From Ardenticatenales bacterium (GTDB taxonomy: Bacteria; Chloroflexota; Anaerolineae; Promineifilales; Promineifilaceae), in the NCBI GenBank assembly GCA_020634515.1, contig JACKBL010000011.1:1-64000 (forward strand): a DNA stretch of 64,000 bases, in the 5' to 3' direction. Within the stretch, counting starts at the first letter, position 1. Every line of letters begins with the position of its first letter. The notes below the pieces were generated by a model, which worked only from the letters and a program-made list of their open reading frames with translations, had not been told where the DNA came from and did no database searches. Shown here in pieces: positions 63,361 through 64,000 of the stretch. Both the position numbers and the translations under genes were made by a program.

Positions 63361-63798
63361 TTACACTTGTTTGCCGTTGACAATAACGGGTTTGAACTCC
63401 GCGAAATGGTTGAGAAAATCCGTGATGGTGACGATACCCACCAACCGCCCATCATCTACGACGGGCAGTGCGCCAAATTTATAGGCGCTGAGCATCTCCG
63501 CGGCATGGTAGGCGGGGGTATCCGGGGAGACGGTGAGGGGATTGGGCGTCATACAGCTTTCCACGGTCATCGTTTCCAGGAGGGCGTCATCCTGCCAGCG
63601 TTCGTGTAGGACGATGGGGGAGTTCATGGTCAGGCGCACGTCCCGGTCGGTGACGATTCCCATTAGCTTTCCCAGGGCATTGACGACGGGGAATTGCCGG
63701 CATTCCTCCTCCTGCATCAAATCAATCACCTCGCGTAGCGTCGTTTGGGGGCTGACGGTCTTGGGATTCACCGTCATCAAATCATTGACTGTCAACAT
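63361..63798 (-). CDS. Two-CBS-domain protein
   Basis: 145 aa from ATG 63798 (GGAGG at 6 nt; ATG 63801 is closer to the site). Two CBS units: VNDLMTVNPKTVSPQTTL...GIVTDRDV and VESCMTPNPLTVSPDTPAY...LVGIVTITDF. Such free CBS pairs bind adenine nucleotides and act as energy sensors. It lies just upstream of UspA, a common pairing. Confidence 0.87.
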   Translation of the reverse strand: MLTVNDLMTVNPKTVSPQTTLREVIDLMQEEECRQFPVVNALGKLMGIVTDRDVRLTMNSPIVLHERWQDDALLETMTVESCMTPNPLTVSPDTPAYHAAEMLSAYKFGALPVVDDGRLVGIVTITDFLNHFAEFKPVIVNGKQV

Positions 63799-64000
63799 CA
63801 TTAGCCTCCAGGTCTGTGAGATTTCGTCAATCTGCCGCTGGTTGACCGCAGCCGGCAGCATGACAGTCTAACTGTAGCACGAACCCGCGTCGCGTGGTGG
63901 GTGGTGAAAAGCATCATTTCGGGATGACATTTGTCCCTAAGGATTCGCTCGGAATTGACTTTGGACTTTCCAATACATAAGAACCCTTCAAGCGCATCCG
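63799..64000. other. Window end, no gene seen
   Basis: 202 bp upstream of the CBS gene. I see no gene, repeat or clear promoter in it. Confidence 0.4.

Overview
The window looks like a chromosomal segment of a moderately GC-rich bacterium, most likely a Chloroflexota (Anaerolineae/Caldilineae-like). That is inferred from gene content: Csx11-type Cas10, GH13_18-like glucosylglycerate phosphorylase with MOFRL glycerate kinase, NACHT/NB-ARC-like TPR ATPases, LysM and DNRLRE secreted proteins. No marker gene proves the phylum. The DNA is littered with small hairpin repeats and with the palindrome TGCCGGCA.

Layout. 1-2.6 kb: repeats and two secreted proteins on the minus strand. 2.75-5.5 kb: a large P-loop/TPR ATPase. 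5.7-7.4 kb: a queuosine/preQ0 operon (queF, queC, VUT-family transporter; minus strand) behind an intrinsic-terminator leader. 7.6-17.9 kb: a type III-B-like CRISPR effector operon (Cmr1, AAA ATPase, Cmr6-like RAMP, nucleotidyltransferase, Csx11/Cas10, Cmr4, Cmr5, RAMP) without array, cas1/cas2 or CARF effector. Its Cas10 gene is cut by a 1,369-bp insertion sequence with a perfect 8-bp target duplication; precise excision would restore the reading frame. 18-22.4 kb: conserved hypothetical, alpha/beta hydrolase, a GH13_18 pseudogene and glycerate 2-kinase (minus strand).

22.9-55.1 kb: a co-directional, tightly packed biosynthetic gene cluster ending in a 3,448-residue three-module NRPS and a three-gene ABC exporter. 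The NRPS (C-A-PCP x3 plus TE) has two nearly identical Leu-like modules in a 3,156-bp tandem repeat. Upstream lie a stand-alone adenylation enzyme, a LysA-fold PLP decarboxylase, a free carrier protein and an acyl-CoA dehydrogenase (a set resembling VinN/VinO/VinL beta-amino-acid starter supply), a SpeD-family enzyme, an AsnRS-like synthetase without anticodon domain, an MccF-like S66 peptidase (candidate self-immunity), two HprK-like kinases, an NTP_transf_5-type nucleotidyltransferase, a HemN-like radical SAM enzyme, two methyltransferases, a JmjC oxygenase, two APH-fold kinases, a HAD phosphatase, a beta-propeller and a histidine phosphatase. I know of no described cluster with this gene set; it is the best candidate for a new natural-product system here.

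55.5-64 kb: a shikimate-dehydrogenase/acyl-ACP-reductase-like protein, then a minus-strand run of DUF1963 protein, radical SAM protein, LysM protein, APS kinase, APH-fold kinase, UspA and a CBS-domain protein. A 144-bp sequence at the window start recurs base for base at 57.8 kb.
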